A DNA stretch of 64,000 nt from Jannaschia formosa (GTDB lineage Bacteria; Pseudomonadota; Alphaproteobacteria; Rhodobacterales; Rhodobacteraceae): the NCBI RefSeq assembly GCF_003340555.1, contig NZ_QPLJ01000003.1, positions 1 through 64,000 on the forward strand. Direction: 5' to 3'. Shown here in pieces: positions 19,788 through 27,975 of this stretch. The translations under genes were made by a program, and so were the position numbers. The first letter of the stretch is position 1. Each line of letters starts with the position of its first letter. The notes beneath the pieces are model-generated. The model saw only the letters and a list, made by a program, of their open reading frames with translations. It had not been told where the DNA came from and did not search any database.

Positions 19788-20810
19788 ATGGGCTACAAGG
19801 TCGTCGTCTGCGGCGCCACGGGGAACGTGGGCCGCGAAATGCTGAACATCCTGGCCGAGCGCCAGTTCCCCATCGACGAGATCGCGGCGCTGGCGTCGCG
19901 CCGGTCGCTGGGCACCGAAGTCTCGTTCGGCGACAAGACCTTGAAGACCAAGGATCTGGATCAGTTCGACTTCACCGGCTGGGACATCGCCTTCTTCGCC
20001 ATCGGCTCGGACGCGTCGAAGAAATACGTGCCCATGGCGGCCAGGGCGGGCTGCATCGCGATCGACAACTCCTCGCTCTACCGCTACGACCCGGACGTTC
20101 CGCTGGTGGTGCCGGAAGTGAACCCCGAGGCCGTCGAGGGCTATGCGAAGAAGAACATCATCGCAAACCCCAACTGCTCGACCGCGCAGATGGTGGTGGC
20201 GCTCAAGCCGCTGCACGACCGGGCGCGGATCAAGCGCGTCGTCGTGTCGACCTACCAGTCCGTCTCGGGTGCCGGGAAGGAGGGGATGGACGAGCTCTGG
20301 GACCAGACCAAGGCTGTCTACAACCCGGTGACCGAGGTCGCGCCGTCGAAGTTCCAGAAGCAGATCGCCTTCAACGTGATCCCGCATATCGACAGCTTCA
20401 TGGAGGACGGCTCCACCAAGGAAGAATGGAAGATGGTCGCGGAGACGAAGAAGATCGTCGACCCGTCGATCAAGGTGACCGCGACCTGCGTGCGCGTGCC
20501 CGTCTTCGTCGGCCATTCCGAGGCGGTGAACGTCGAGTTCGAGGAGTTCCTCGACGAGGACGAGGCCCGCGACATCCTGCGCGAGGCGCCGGGTGTGCTG
20601 GTCGTCGACAAGCGCGAGGACGGCGGCTACGTGACGCCGATCGAATGCGTCGGCGACTATGCGACCTTCGTGTCGCGGATCCGCCAAGACAGCACGATCG
20701 AGAACGGTCTGAACCTGTGGATCGTCTCCGACAACCTGCGCAAGGGCGCGGCGCTGAACGCGGTCCAGATCGCCGAGACCCTCGGCACGAGAGTGCTGAA
20801 GAAGGGGTGA
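19788..20810 (+). CDS. asd: Aspartate-semialdehyde dehydrogenase
   Basis: This enzyme reduces beta-aspartyl phosphate to aspartate semialdehyde with NADPH, the branch to lysine/diaminopimelate, threonine and methionine. The 340-residue product opens with the NADP motif VVCGATGNVGREM and carries the catalytic cysteine at residue 130 in NPNCSTAQM. The ATG at 19788 follows CAGGAGAATTCGGA; the frame is open far upstream but that part is not protein-like. It appears monocistronic and is followed by unusual tandem hairpin repeats. Confidence 0.97.
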   Translation: MGYKVVVCGATGNVGREMLNILAERQFPIDEIAALASRRSLGTEVSFGDKTLKTKDLDQFDFTGWDIAFFAIGSDASKKYVPMAARAGCIAIDNSSLYRYDPDVPLVVPEVNPEAVEGYAKKNIIANPNCSTAQMVVALKPLHDRARIKRVVVSTYQSVSGAGKEGMDELWDQTKAVYNPVTEVAPSKFQKQIAFNVIPHIDSFMEDGSTKEEWKMVAETKKIVDPSIKVTATCVRVPVFVGHSEAVNVEFEEFLDEDEARDILREAPGVLVVDKREDGGYVTPIECVGDYATFVSRIRQDSTIENGLNLWIVSDNLRKGAALNAVQIAETLGTRVLKKG

Positions 20811-20812
20811 GC

Positions 20813-21017
20813 GCCGGATCGGGCCGCAGGCCCGACGGAGGCCCCGGTGGGGCCTCCGAGGCGCGAACGGGCGAAGCCCCAGCCGGATCGGGCCGCAGGC
20901 CCGACGGAGGCCCCGGTGGGGCCTCCGAGGCGCGAACGGGCAGCCCCAGCCGGATCCGGCCGCAGGCCCGGCGGAGGCCCCCGTGGGGCCTCCGAGGCGC
21001 GAACGGGCGAAGCCCCA
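20813..21017. repeat. Three tandem 67-69 bp hairpin-forming repeats
   Basis: Three direct copies start at 20813, 20882 and 20949 (69, 67 and 69 bp). Each contains a small inverted repeat (GGGCC-GCA-GGCCC) and a strong 10-bp one (CGGAGGCCCC-GGT-GGGGCCTCCG). They begin 3 nt after the asd stop. They may end transcription or shield the 3' end of the mRNA. Both strands are open in some frames because the unit is mostly GC, not because it is coding. Confidence 0.85.
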
Positions 21018-21334
21018 GCCGGCCCGGGCAGCCGAAGGCGTCCGACGCCGGAAGGGAAGCGCCCGCTCAGGGCGCGGGACGGTCGCATTACCGATCCCTT
21101 GGCGCGTCTGTCGGACGAATGTTCCCTCGAGCCGAAGATACCGCGCCACCTGGAATGCTGAGCAGTCCCGAGGGCACAGCGATCTGGCAAGGCGTGGTGC
21201 CCGGACCGAAGGCCGACTTGGCAGGGTAGTCGCGAACGGCATCGCGCGACCGGCGGACCGCCCATGCACCGCGACGAGGGACCCCTGTCCTTCACCAAGG
21301 AGAACGCGACGCCCCCCACGTGAAGCCCCACGGC
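21018..21334. other. Gene-free stretch after the tandem repeats
   Basis: About 315 bp between the repeats and the P450 gene. No coding region, RNA or further repeat was recognised. Confidence 0.5.
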
Positions 21335-22576
21335 TCAGACGGCATGCAGGCCCCGCAGCCGGAAGCCTCCGCGCGGAAGCCCTGGCGGGTGGCGCAGGTC
21401 CGGCTCCGCCTCGGGCGTGGCCACGGTGTACCCGATGCGGGCCGTCAGCCATTCCGCCGCCGCTTCGCACTGGCGCATCGTCACCCATTCCCCGGCGCAG
21501 CGATGGGTCTCGTGGAAGCCGCCGCCTCCCTGCGCGATCATGTCGAAGGGGCCGGGGTCTCCCTCCTGATGGCGCGACGGGCGGAAGAACTCGGGGGCTT
21601 CCCAGACCGCGTCGTCGCGGTTCGTGCCCCAGATCGACAGCACGGCCCGGGCGCCCGGCTTGAGGGGCCTGCCGCGCCACGCGACCCCGTCTCCGACGAT
21701 GGCAGCGAGCACGGGGAAGAACGGATAGAGCCGGCGCACCTCCAGCACGAAGGCGTGTCGGTAGGCCGCGTCCTCGGCCACGCGCGGGGCCATCGCCGGA
21801 TGGGCGTGGAGCGCGTGGGCGATGTGGACGACCCAGACCGCGTTCGCCACGGTGGGGCGCAGGAAGGACATGAGGTCTGCGGCGGCCACGGGCACGTCCA
21901 GCAGGCGCCCGTCGGCATGGGTCCACCGCGCGGCCCGGGCGGCGGGCGCCTCGGGCGGGACGGGGGCCGCGCCCGCCCGGATATCGCGGATCAGCGGCTC
22001 CAGCCAGCGCTGCGCCGCGCGCCGCGCCCTGGCGCCGCGCAGGCGACCGGCCGGCGTCTTGGCGCCCGCCTCGAGGAACATCGCGGACAGCATCCGGCCG
22101 CGGGCGGAGACCTCGCCCTCGTCCAACGGTACCCCGGCCCAGCCGCAGACGGCGCGGGTCAGGGCGTCGCGGGCGATCTCGAACAGGTCGACCTCGCCGG
22201 GCCAGCCGGGACGCGCGGCCTCCAGCGCGTCGATGAAACGGAGGGCCAGGTCGTCCGCGGTGCCGCCCTGCACCAGTTCCATGGCCCGACGCTTGCGATG
22301 GGCATGCTCCGCCCCGTCGGTCCCCTGGATGACGCCCCGCGGCCCGAACAGGGTGCTCGCCGGTATTCGCGGGACCGCTCCCTCGCGATGCATTCCGGGG
22401 CCGTAAAAGACTCCCGCCGCCTCCCGCCCGGTCATCAGATAGGCGGGCCGGCCGAGCAGCCGGGCACGGAGGACCGACGCACCGGCCTCGGCGCAGTGGC
22501 GCGGAATGCAGGTGTAGGGCTCGTGCAGCAGCGGCAGGGTCGCATCGAGCCAGGAATCATGGGGAAGCTCCCGCAT
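21335..22576 (-). CDS. CYP152-type cytochrome P450 fatty acid peroxygenase
   Basis: This 413-residue cytosolic P450 appears to belong to CYP152, whose members use hydrogen peroxide directly to hydroxylate or decarboxylate fatty acids. The I-helix carries Arg240-Pro241 (FLRPTVAN) where CYP152 enzymes bind the substrate carboxylate, instead of the usual acid-alcohol pair. The ExxR motif is at 279-282 (EVRR) and the heme-ligating Cys360 lies in HETHRCAGEW. No redox partner gene is nearby, as expected for a peroxygenase. An EcfG-type promoter lies upstream, which would tie the enzyme to the general stress response. Confidence 0.85.
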   Translation of the reverse strand: MRELPHDSWLDATLPLLHEPYTCIPRHCAEAGASVLRARLLGRPAYLMTGREAAGVFYGPGMHREGAVPRIPASTLFGPRGVIQGTDGAEHAHRKRRAMELVQGGTADDLALRFIDALEAARPGWPGEVDLFEIARDALTRAVCGWAGVPLDEGEVSARGRMLSAMFLEAGAKTPAGRLRGARARRAAQRWLEPLIRDIRAGAAPVPPEAPAARAARWTHADGRLLDVPVAAADLMSFLRPTVANAVWVVHIAHALHAHPAMAPRVAEDAAYRHAFVLEVRRLYPFFPVLAAIVGDGVAWRGRPLKPGARAVLSIWGTNRDDAVWEAPEFFRPSRHQEGDPGPFDMIAQGGGGFHETHRCAGEWVTMRQCEAAAEWLTARIGYTVATPEAEPDLRHPPGLPRGGFRLRGLHAV

Positions 22577-22610
22577 CGCCCGCTCCGTCGTTCAGGAAAG
22601 ACGTCGGCCC

Positions 22611-22635
22611 AACGCCCCGGCACTGGCGCGGTTCC
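22611..22635 (-). promoter_or_regulatory. EcfG-type stress promoter of the P450 gene
   Basis: The minus strand reads GGAAC, 16 nt, CGTT. The -10 ends 35 nt before the P450 start codon at 22576. Confidence 0.7.
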
Positions 22636-22894
22636 GGGACCGGGCCGGGGGCTGACAAGCGCGGACGCCGGGTCCACACTCCGCCTCGTGGCGCCCCTCG
22701 GAGGCCGGTTAGCCAGCCGCGCGTCGAATTCCGGGCCGTCGGCCCCCGTCCCGCAGGAACGCGGCAGCCAGGGCCGACGGGTCCAGCTGAATGTGCCGGT
22801 CAGCGCGCCCCAAGGTCTTCGGCGCACCGTCCCGCGCGCCCGGTCCCCGCCCGTCAGCCCTCACGAAGAATGCAGGACAGCGCTTCAACCTCAT

Positions 22895-22955
22895 TCGATG
22901 CTCCTGAAATATGCCGGGGGGGCGAGCGAAGCGAGCGGGGGCAGAGCCCCCTCCG
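22895..22955 (+). repeat. Dispersed intergenic hairpin element, copy 1
   Basis: It begins with TGCTCCTGAAATATGCCGGG, has a variable centre with the small inverted repeat CGAGCGAAGCGAGCG, and ends with GGGGGCAGAGCCCCC. Related copies lie at 27874-27935 and 46350-46410. The rest of the interval 22577-23006 holds only the P450 promoter and no gene. Confidence 0.8.
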
Positions 22956-23006
22956 ACCGATCCGCCGGACACCCCCGGCAGGACAGGAATCCCGGCAGCA
23001 GAGCCG

Positions 23007-23657
23007 CTACAGCGCCACGAACCCGTCCACCCGTGCGTCGTAGATCTGCAGCGCACCCTCGGCCAGGTCGTTCCAGAGGCCGTGGAGCGCCAGCTGCCCC
23101 GTCTCGACGGCTTCGGCGACGAAGGGGAAGGTCAGCAGGTTGTCGAGCGAGACCAGCACGGACTGCTTCTCGAAGGCTTCCAGCCGCATGCGGCCCTCGG
23201 GCAGGTCCTTCACCCCGTCCCAGCCGGGGCGCAGCAGGTCCATCCAGCGGCCGACGAAGCTGTCCTCCCGCTCCAGGTCGGGGGCGCGGCCCGCGCACAT
23301 CTCGGCGCAGCCCGCGACGCCGCCGCATTCGGAATGGCCGACCACCATGATCTGCGAGACGTGCAGCGCCGTCACCGCGTATTCGACCGCCGCCGAAGTG
23401 CCGTGATGCAGGCCGTCGGGCTCGTAGGGCGGCACGAGGTTGGCGATGTTGCGGTGGACGAAGAATTCGCCCCGCTCGGCCCCGAACAGCGACAGCACGT
23501 CGACGCGGCTGTCGCAGCAGGCGATGACCATCGTGCGCGGGCGCTGCCCCTCGGTCGCGAGGCGCCGATACCAGGCGGCGTTCTCCACGTAGTCCGTGGC
23601 CTTCCAGCCGTGGAAGCGCTGGACGAAGGATTTCGGCAGGGGCTTGGTCGGTCTCAT
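23007..23657 (-). CDS. Beta-class carbonic anhydrase
   Basis: This enzyme interconverts CO2 and bicarbonate in the cytoplasm. The 216-residue product has the expected zinc ligands Cys48, His108 and Cys111 (CDSR and HSECGG) and the catalytic Asp49-Arg51 dyad. The length is typical of proteobacterial beta-carbonic anhydrases. The 3' end is followed by the dispersed hairpin element that may terminate transcription. It is divergent from the Hpt-like gene. Confidence 0.95.
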   Translation of the reverse strand: MRPTKPLPKSFVQRFHGWKATDYVENAAWYRRLATEGQRPRTMVIACCDSRVDVLSLFGAERGEFFVHRNIANLVPPYEPDGLHHGTSAAVEYAVTALHVSQIMVVGHSECGGVAGCAEMCAGRAPDLEREDSFVGRWMDLLRPGWDGVKDLPEGRMRLEAFEKQSVLVSLDNLLTFPFVAEAVETGQLALHGLWNDLAEGALQIYDARVDGFVAL

Positions 23658-23820
23658 GCGGGAAGGTCCTTGCGGGTCGGCGCGTTCTTAGGGCTCAATT
23701 TGACCGGTATCGAGCGTTTTCTGACGCGCCCCGACGCCGGCCCGCCCCGTTTCCGCCCCGGTTGGGCCGGAGACCGGGGCCCGTGCCGTGGGGGCACAAC
23801 CGAACCAGCCGAGACAGATC

Positions 23821-24204
23821 ATGACCGAGACCCTGACCCTTCCCACCCGGACCGAGACGGTCGAGTTCGACCGTGACGTGCTCTCTGCGCTCTGCGACGA
23901 GCACGGCGCGGGGATCGAGTCCTTCCTGACCGGATGCCTGTTGCAGATCGGCCAGGCCATGGAGCGGGCCATGCTGTCGCTGCGCCTCGGCGATACCGAC
24001 GCGCTGGACGCGACCTGCGTCGATCTCGGCCGTCTGGCCGACCTGATCGGGATGCGTACGGTCGCCACCGCCGCACGCGCCGTGCGCGCGGCCATAGCTG
24101 CCGGGGACGCGACGGCGCTGGCCGCCTGCGGCACGCGACTGGTGCGGCTGGGCCACCCCTCGGCCGTCGAATCCTGGACGGTACGCACCGGCATCTCCGC
24201 CTGA
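23821..24204 (+). CDS. Small all-helical protein, possible degenerate Hpt domain
   Basis: This 127-residue soluble protein is predicted to be almost entirely helical. Residues about 30-110 follow the spacing of a histidine phosphotransfer (Hpt) domain: FLTGCLLQIGQAMERAMLSLRLGD, then LGRLADLIGMRTVATAARAVRAAIAAGD. The phosphorylatable histidine of the AHxLKG motif is missing (Cys/Asp instead). It could be a non-phosphorylated adaptor, or merely a helical bundle of unrelated origin. The ATG at 23821 is used; a GTG at 23788 is an alternative. The leucyl aminopeptidase gene follows at 24273. Confidence 0.6.
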   Translation: MTETLTLPTRTETVEFDRDVLSALCDEHGAGIESFLTGCLLQIGQAMERAMLSLRLGDTDALDATCVDLGRLADLIGMRTVATAARAVRAAIAAGDATALAACGTRLVRLGHPSAVESWTVRTGISA

Positions 24205-24272
24205 GGGCGCCTGCGGCCTTGCAGCCGTGGGCCGGCGGGGTATCGTGGCCGCCGCCCTGCCCCGACGCCGAG

Positions 24273-25676
24273 ATGCCCATGCCCGCCGCCCGTTTCGCTG
24301 CCCCCGATGCCGCCGCCATCCCGATCCGCATCGTCGCGGCGGAGGAGCTGGAGCCGTGGCTCGCCACCCAAGACCCGTCCCTGCGCAGCTGGGTGACGGC
24401 GCACGGTTTCACCGGCGCCGCGGGCGATCTGCTGCGCGTGCCCGGCCCGGACCTGTCGGTCGCCCGCGTCCTCTTCGGCTGGGGCACTCCGCGCGACCAC
24501 GCGCGGGAGCGGTTCCACTTCGCCAGGGCCGCCGCCGCGCTGGGTCCCGGGACCTACGCGCTGGAAGGCACGCTCGACCCCGACGCCCTTGAAGAGGCGG
24601 CGCTCGGCTGGCTGCTCGCCGCCTACCGCTTCACCCGCTACGCCGGATCCGAGCGCGAGGCGCCCGGCCTCGTCGCGCCCGAGGGCGTCGACGCCGCGCG
24701 GCTGGAGGCGATCGCGGCCGGAGAGGCGCTGACCCGCGACCTGATCAACACCCCCGCCAACGACATGGGCCCCGCCGAGCTGGAGGCCGCCGCGCACGAA
24801 CTGGCCGAGGCGCATGGCGCGCAGGTCGAGGTCACCGAGGGCGAGTCCCTGCTGGAGCGGAACTTCCCCCTGATCCACACCGTCGGCCGCGCCTCGACCC
24901 GGGCCCCGCGCCTGATCGACCTTCGCTGGGGCGATGCAGGGCCGACCCTGACGCTGGTCGGCAAGGGCGTCTGCTTCGACACCGGCGGGCTGAATCTCAA
25001 GCCCGGCGCCTCGATGGGGCTGATGAAGAAGGACATGGGCGGGGCGGCGACGGTGCTGGGTCTCGCCGCGATGCTGATGGCGACGAAGGCTCCGCTGCGC
25101 CTGCGGGTCCTGATCCCCGCAGTCGAGAACGCGGTCGCGGGCGACGCCTTCCGCCCCGGCGACATCCTGACCGCCCGCAACGGCCTGACCGTCGAGATCA
25201 ACAACACCGACGCCGAGGGGCGACTTGTCCTCGCCGACGCGCTGGCGCTCGCCGCCGAGACGCCCGCCGACCTGACGGTCTGCATGGCGACCCTGACCGG
25301 CGCCGCCCGCGTCGCCGTGGGGCCCGACCTCGCCCCGTTCTACACCGACGACGAGGGGCTGGCCGAGGCGCTGATGCAGGCGGGCGGGCGGGTGCGCGAC
25401 CCGCTCTGGCGGATGCCGCTGCATCGCCCCTACGAGACGATGATCGAGCCGGGCATCGCCGATCTGGACAATGCGCCGAAGGGCGGCTTCGCGGGCTCGA
25501 TCACGGCGGCACTGTTCCTCGACCGCTTCGCGGGGCCGGGGCGCTTCGCACATTTCGACATCTACGGCTGGAACCCCAATGCCGCCCCCGGCCGCCCCAA
25601 GGGCGGCGTCGGCATGGGCGCGCGCGCCATCCTAGACGCGCTGCCCCGGATCCTGCCCCGAGACGGCGCCGCATGA
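24273..25676 (+). CDS. Leucyl aminopeptidase family protein (M17)
   Basis: This cytosolic metalloaminopeptidase of family M17 releases N-terminal residues from peptides. The 467-residue product carries the metal and active-site motifs GKGVCFDTGGLNLKP and the family signature NTDAEGRLVLADAL. A second ATG at 24279 could also be the start. It overlaps the following NlpC/P60 gene by ATGA, an arrangement seen in related genomes, which suggests a role in peptidoglycan-peptide turnover (inference). Confidence 0.93.
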   Translation: MPMPAARFAAPDAAAIPIRIVAAEELEPWLATQDPSLRSWVTAHGFTGAAGDLLRVPGPDLSVARVLFGWGTPRDHARERFHFARAAAALGPGTYALEGTLDPDALEEAALGWLLAAYRFTRYAGSEREAPGLVAPEGVDAARLEAIAAGEALTRDLINTPANDMGPAELEAAAHELAEAHGAQVEVTEGESLLERNFPLIHTVGRASTRAPRLIDLRWGDAGPTLTLVGKGVCFDTGGLNLKPGASMGLMKKDMGGAATVLGLAAMLMATKAPLRLRVLIPAVENAVAGDAFRPGDILTARNGLTVEINNTDAEGRLVLADALALAAETPADLTVCMATLTGAARVAVGPDLAPFYTDDEGLAEALMQAGGRVRDPLWRMPLHRPYETMIEPGIADLDNAPKGGFAGSITAALFLDRFAGPGRFAHFDIYGWNPNAAPGRPKGGVGMGARAILDALPRILPRDGAA

Positions 25677-26527
25677 GCCAGCTCGACCCCCGGCTGACGC
25701 CCGCCAACGGCCATGCCGCCGCGCATGAGCTGCGCGGCGTGATCGAGGCCACGCGCTACGTCAAGGGCACGGTCCGCTCGGTCCAGCAGCCGCTGGTCAA
25801 TCTGTCGGACGCGCCCCGGGGCGACCGCGCCAGCCAGCTTCTCTTCGGCGAGGCCTTCCGCGTCATCGACGAGCGTGACGGCTACGCCTTCGGGCAATCC
25901 CTGCGCGACGGCTATTGCGGCTATGTCCTGTCCGGCGCGCTCACCCGGCAGGAGGCTGCGACCCACTGGGTCGCCGCCCCGGCCACGCATCTCTATCCGA
26001 AGGCCAAGGTGAAGGCGCCGCCCGAGGTCTCGATCTTCTTCGGCAGCCATGTCCGCGTCGTCTCCGACCATGGCGAGTTCCAGAAGGTCTCCACCGGCCA
26101 CTTCGTCCCGACCCAGCACCTGCAGCGCCTGCGCGCGCGCTTTTCGGACCCCGTGGGCGTGGCCGACATGTTCCTCGGCACGCCCTATCTCTGGGGCGGC
26201 TGCTCGCGCTGGGGGATCGACTGCTCCGGCCTCGTCCAGCAGGCGCTGGTCGCCTGCGGCATCGACTGCCCGCGCGACAGCGACCAGCAGATGGGCCTTG
26301 GGCGGGAGCTGCACGAGAGCGAGCCGCTGCGCCGCGGGGACATCGTCTTCTGGCGCGGCCATGTCGGGATCATGGCCTCCGAGACGCTGCTGCTCCACGC
26401 CAACGCCCACCACATGGCCGTCGCCTACGAACCGCTGGACGAGGCCCGCGCCCGGATCGCGGCAAGCCAGGCGGAGTCGACCGGCGCGGGCCAGATCACG
26501 GCGCGCCGGCGGGTGGAGAAGAGCTGA
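25673..26527 (+). CDS. NlpC/P60 family cysteine peptidase with SH3-like domains
   Basis: This 284-residue protein has bacterial SH3-like regions in the first 150 residues and a C-terminal NlpC/P60 domain (about 155-270). The catalytic Cys is in WGIDCSGLVQ, a His in RGHVGIM and a further polar residue in HANAHH. Such enzymes cut gamma-D-Glu-diaminopimelate bonds of murein peptides. No signal peptide is visible, so it may act on recycled peptides in the cytoplasm, which fits the overlap with the aminopeptidase gene. Confidence 0.92.
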   Translation: MSQLDPRLTPANGHAAAHELRGVIEATRYVKGTVRSVQQPLVNLSDAPRGDRASQLLFGEAFRVIDERDGYAFGQSLRDGYCGYVLSGALTRQEAATHWVAAPATHLYPKAKVKAPPEVSIFFGSHVRVVSDHGEFQKVSTGHFVPTQHLQRLRARFSDPVGVADMFLGTPYLWGGCSRWGIDCSGLVQQALVACGIDCPRDSDQQMGLGRELHESEPLRRGDIVFWRGHVGIMASETLLLHANAHHMAVAYEPLDEARARIAASQAESTGAGQITARRRVEKS

Positions 26528-26613
26528 GACCGCCCCCCCCCCCCGGGGGGCGCGGTCGGACGGGACGGATCTGGTGGCGGCGCTGGTTCGATGGATCCGG
26601 TGGCGGAGGCGCC

Positions 26614-26846
26614 AGGCCGCGAGGCTGGCGGCCCGGTAGAGAATCACGGTGAGCAGGCCCTTTGGCTCCGGCTCTTCGGGCATCTGTCCGACGATCAGCC
26701 GGGCGAGGCAGGGCGCCGGCCCCGGGCAGCGCGAAGGCAATCCTGGCGTCGCGGATGCGCGCCGTGGCCTGGCCCAGCCGCTGCGACACCGTCGCGGCCG
26801 AAACGAGGATGGCGGCGGCGAGGCGGGCCGCCTCGGTCGCGTCGCT
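26614..26846 (-). pseudogene. Remnant of an ECF sigma factor gene (SigJ/ECF42-like)
   Basis: On the minus strand one frame (26843 to about 26720) encodes AAAILVSAATVSQRL and ATARIRDARIAFALPG, which resemble the sigma-4 region of the large ECF sigma factors with a C-terminal extension. At about 26720 the similarity jumps to another frame with LARLIVGQMPEEPEPKGLLT, a motif normally found some 50 residues later. The start, the sigma-2 region and the rest of the C-terminal extension are missing. This looks like a decayed gene with an internal deletion and frameshift. The surrounding interval 26528-27026 has nothing else recognisable. Confidence 0.55.
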
Positions 26847-27026
26847 CCCGCGGGGTGGGGCCGGCATCGGCAGAATTGACCGCAGCTTGACCGACGCCGT
26901 CAGCGCCGGGGGCGCCTTCGCCGCCCAGTCGCGGGCCGCGTCCAGGTCCGAGCGGACCGGCACCCCGGGCCGGGCGGCGGCCCCGGCACGGAAGCCACCC
27001 GCGGGCCTCAGCGCCGGGTGCCCGCG

Positions 27027-27707
27027 CTACCGGCCCGATCCCGCGATCAATGCGTCGATCATCTCGGCGCACATGACGATGCGCTCGTCGAAGCGATAGT
27101 AGAAGGCATTGTCCTCGTCGCAGGCCTCCTCCGCCACCGGCACGTCGCGGGACAGGCCCAGATTGCCGTTGATCCAGCGGATGTCGCCGGCCAGCAGCCG
27201 CACCGCCTTGCCCCGCCCGGGCCGCAGGCGCCCCTGGGCGGTCTCCGGATCGAGCAGGGCGATGATCGGGCGCCAGGCCTCCCGGAGGTTCCCGGCGATC
27301 TCCTCGCAGGGGCTGGCCAGGTCAGGCGGCAGGCCCAGCGCGCGGGCATGATCGCCGCCGCGCCACGGCTGCAGCCCGTGATAGAGGCAGATCGCATAGG
27401 CCAGCCGCTGGCTCGTCGGCATGTACTCCGCCCAGGGGTCGAAGATCTCCGTCTGCGCCTCGATTCGCGACAGGCGGGTGATCGACTCCATCATCGAGGC
27501 CATCGCCTCGGCCGAGAGCAGCCGGTCCGCCAGCACCAGCGCGAAGCCGTCGGCGGCGATTTCCTCCGGCCCGAAGAGCTTGATCTCCTGCTGGTCGATC
27601 ACCGCGTGGCCGAGCTCGTGGAAGAGCGTGAAGCGCAGGTTGTCGAGCACGAAGTCGGCACGCGCCGGAGCGGCGCAGGCGAGCAGGATCAGAAGGGCGC
27701 GGAGCAT
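27027..27707 (-). CDS. DUF4344 family putative metallopeptidase, exported
   Basis: This 226-residue protein has a signal peptide (MLRALLILLACAAPARA) and an HExxH zinc motif at about 33-37 (FHELGHAVIDQ), followed by EEIAADGFA as the likely third-ligand region. These features match the DUF4344 family of putative periplasmic metallopeptidases; no substrate is known. The late start at 27707 was chosen because the upstream part of the open frame is not protein-like. It precedes no other gene on its strand. Confidence 0.8.
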   Translation of the reverse strand: MLRALLILLACAAPARADFVLDNLRFTLFHELGHAVIDQQEIKLFGPEEIAADGFALVLADRLLSAEAMASMMESITRLSRIEAQTEIFDPWAEYMPTSQRLAYAICLYHGLQPWRGGDHARALGLPPDLASPCEEIAGNLREAWRPIIALLDPETAQGRLRPGRGKAVRLLAGDIRWINGNLGLSRDVPVAEEACDEDNAFYYRFDERIVMCAEMIDALIAGSGR

Positions 27708-27873
27708 GGCCCGACCAAGGCAGAGACGCCGGACGAGGGCAAGCCGGGCGCTGGGCCAAGCTTCGGAAGCCTCACGGCACGAGGCCCCGGCCGCCCGGGC
27801 GGCGGGTGCCCCCCGCAATCGACCGAGGCACGTCCTCGTTAACGAACCATCAAGGTTAACGCCCCCTGCCCCC

Positions 27874-27935
27874 CTCATCTCGCCTCAAATACCTCGGGGG
27901 GAGTCGGCGCAGCCGACGGGGGGCAGAGCCCCCCT
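27874..27935 (+). repeat. Dispersed intergenic hairpin element, copy 2
   Basis: It contains CCTCAAATACCTCGGGGGGA, a small inverted repeat (GTCGGCGCAGCCGAC) and the end GGGGGGCAGAGCCCCCC. It lies 40 nt past the stop codon of mch (27976). Confidence 0.8.
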
Positions 27936-27975
27936 TCCCGCCCCCGGCAGGCGCAACGCCGGAGGGACGCGGCGT

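Noticed and set aside
19485-21926. 813-codon minus-strand frame spanning asd, the tandem repeats and part of the P450 gene
   Set aside because: It crosses three unrelated features and its sequence repeats only because the DNA repeats do.
26496-26963. 155-codon minus-strand frame as an intact gene
   Set aside because: Only a short central part resembles a sigma factor and the similarity continues in another frame, so it is treated as a pseudogene remnant.
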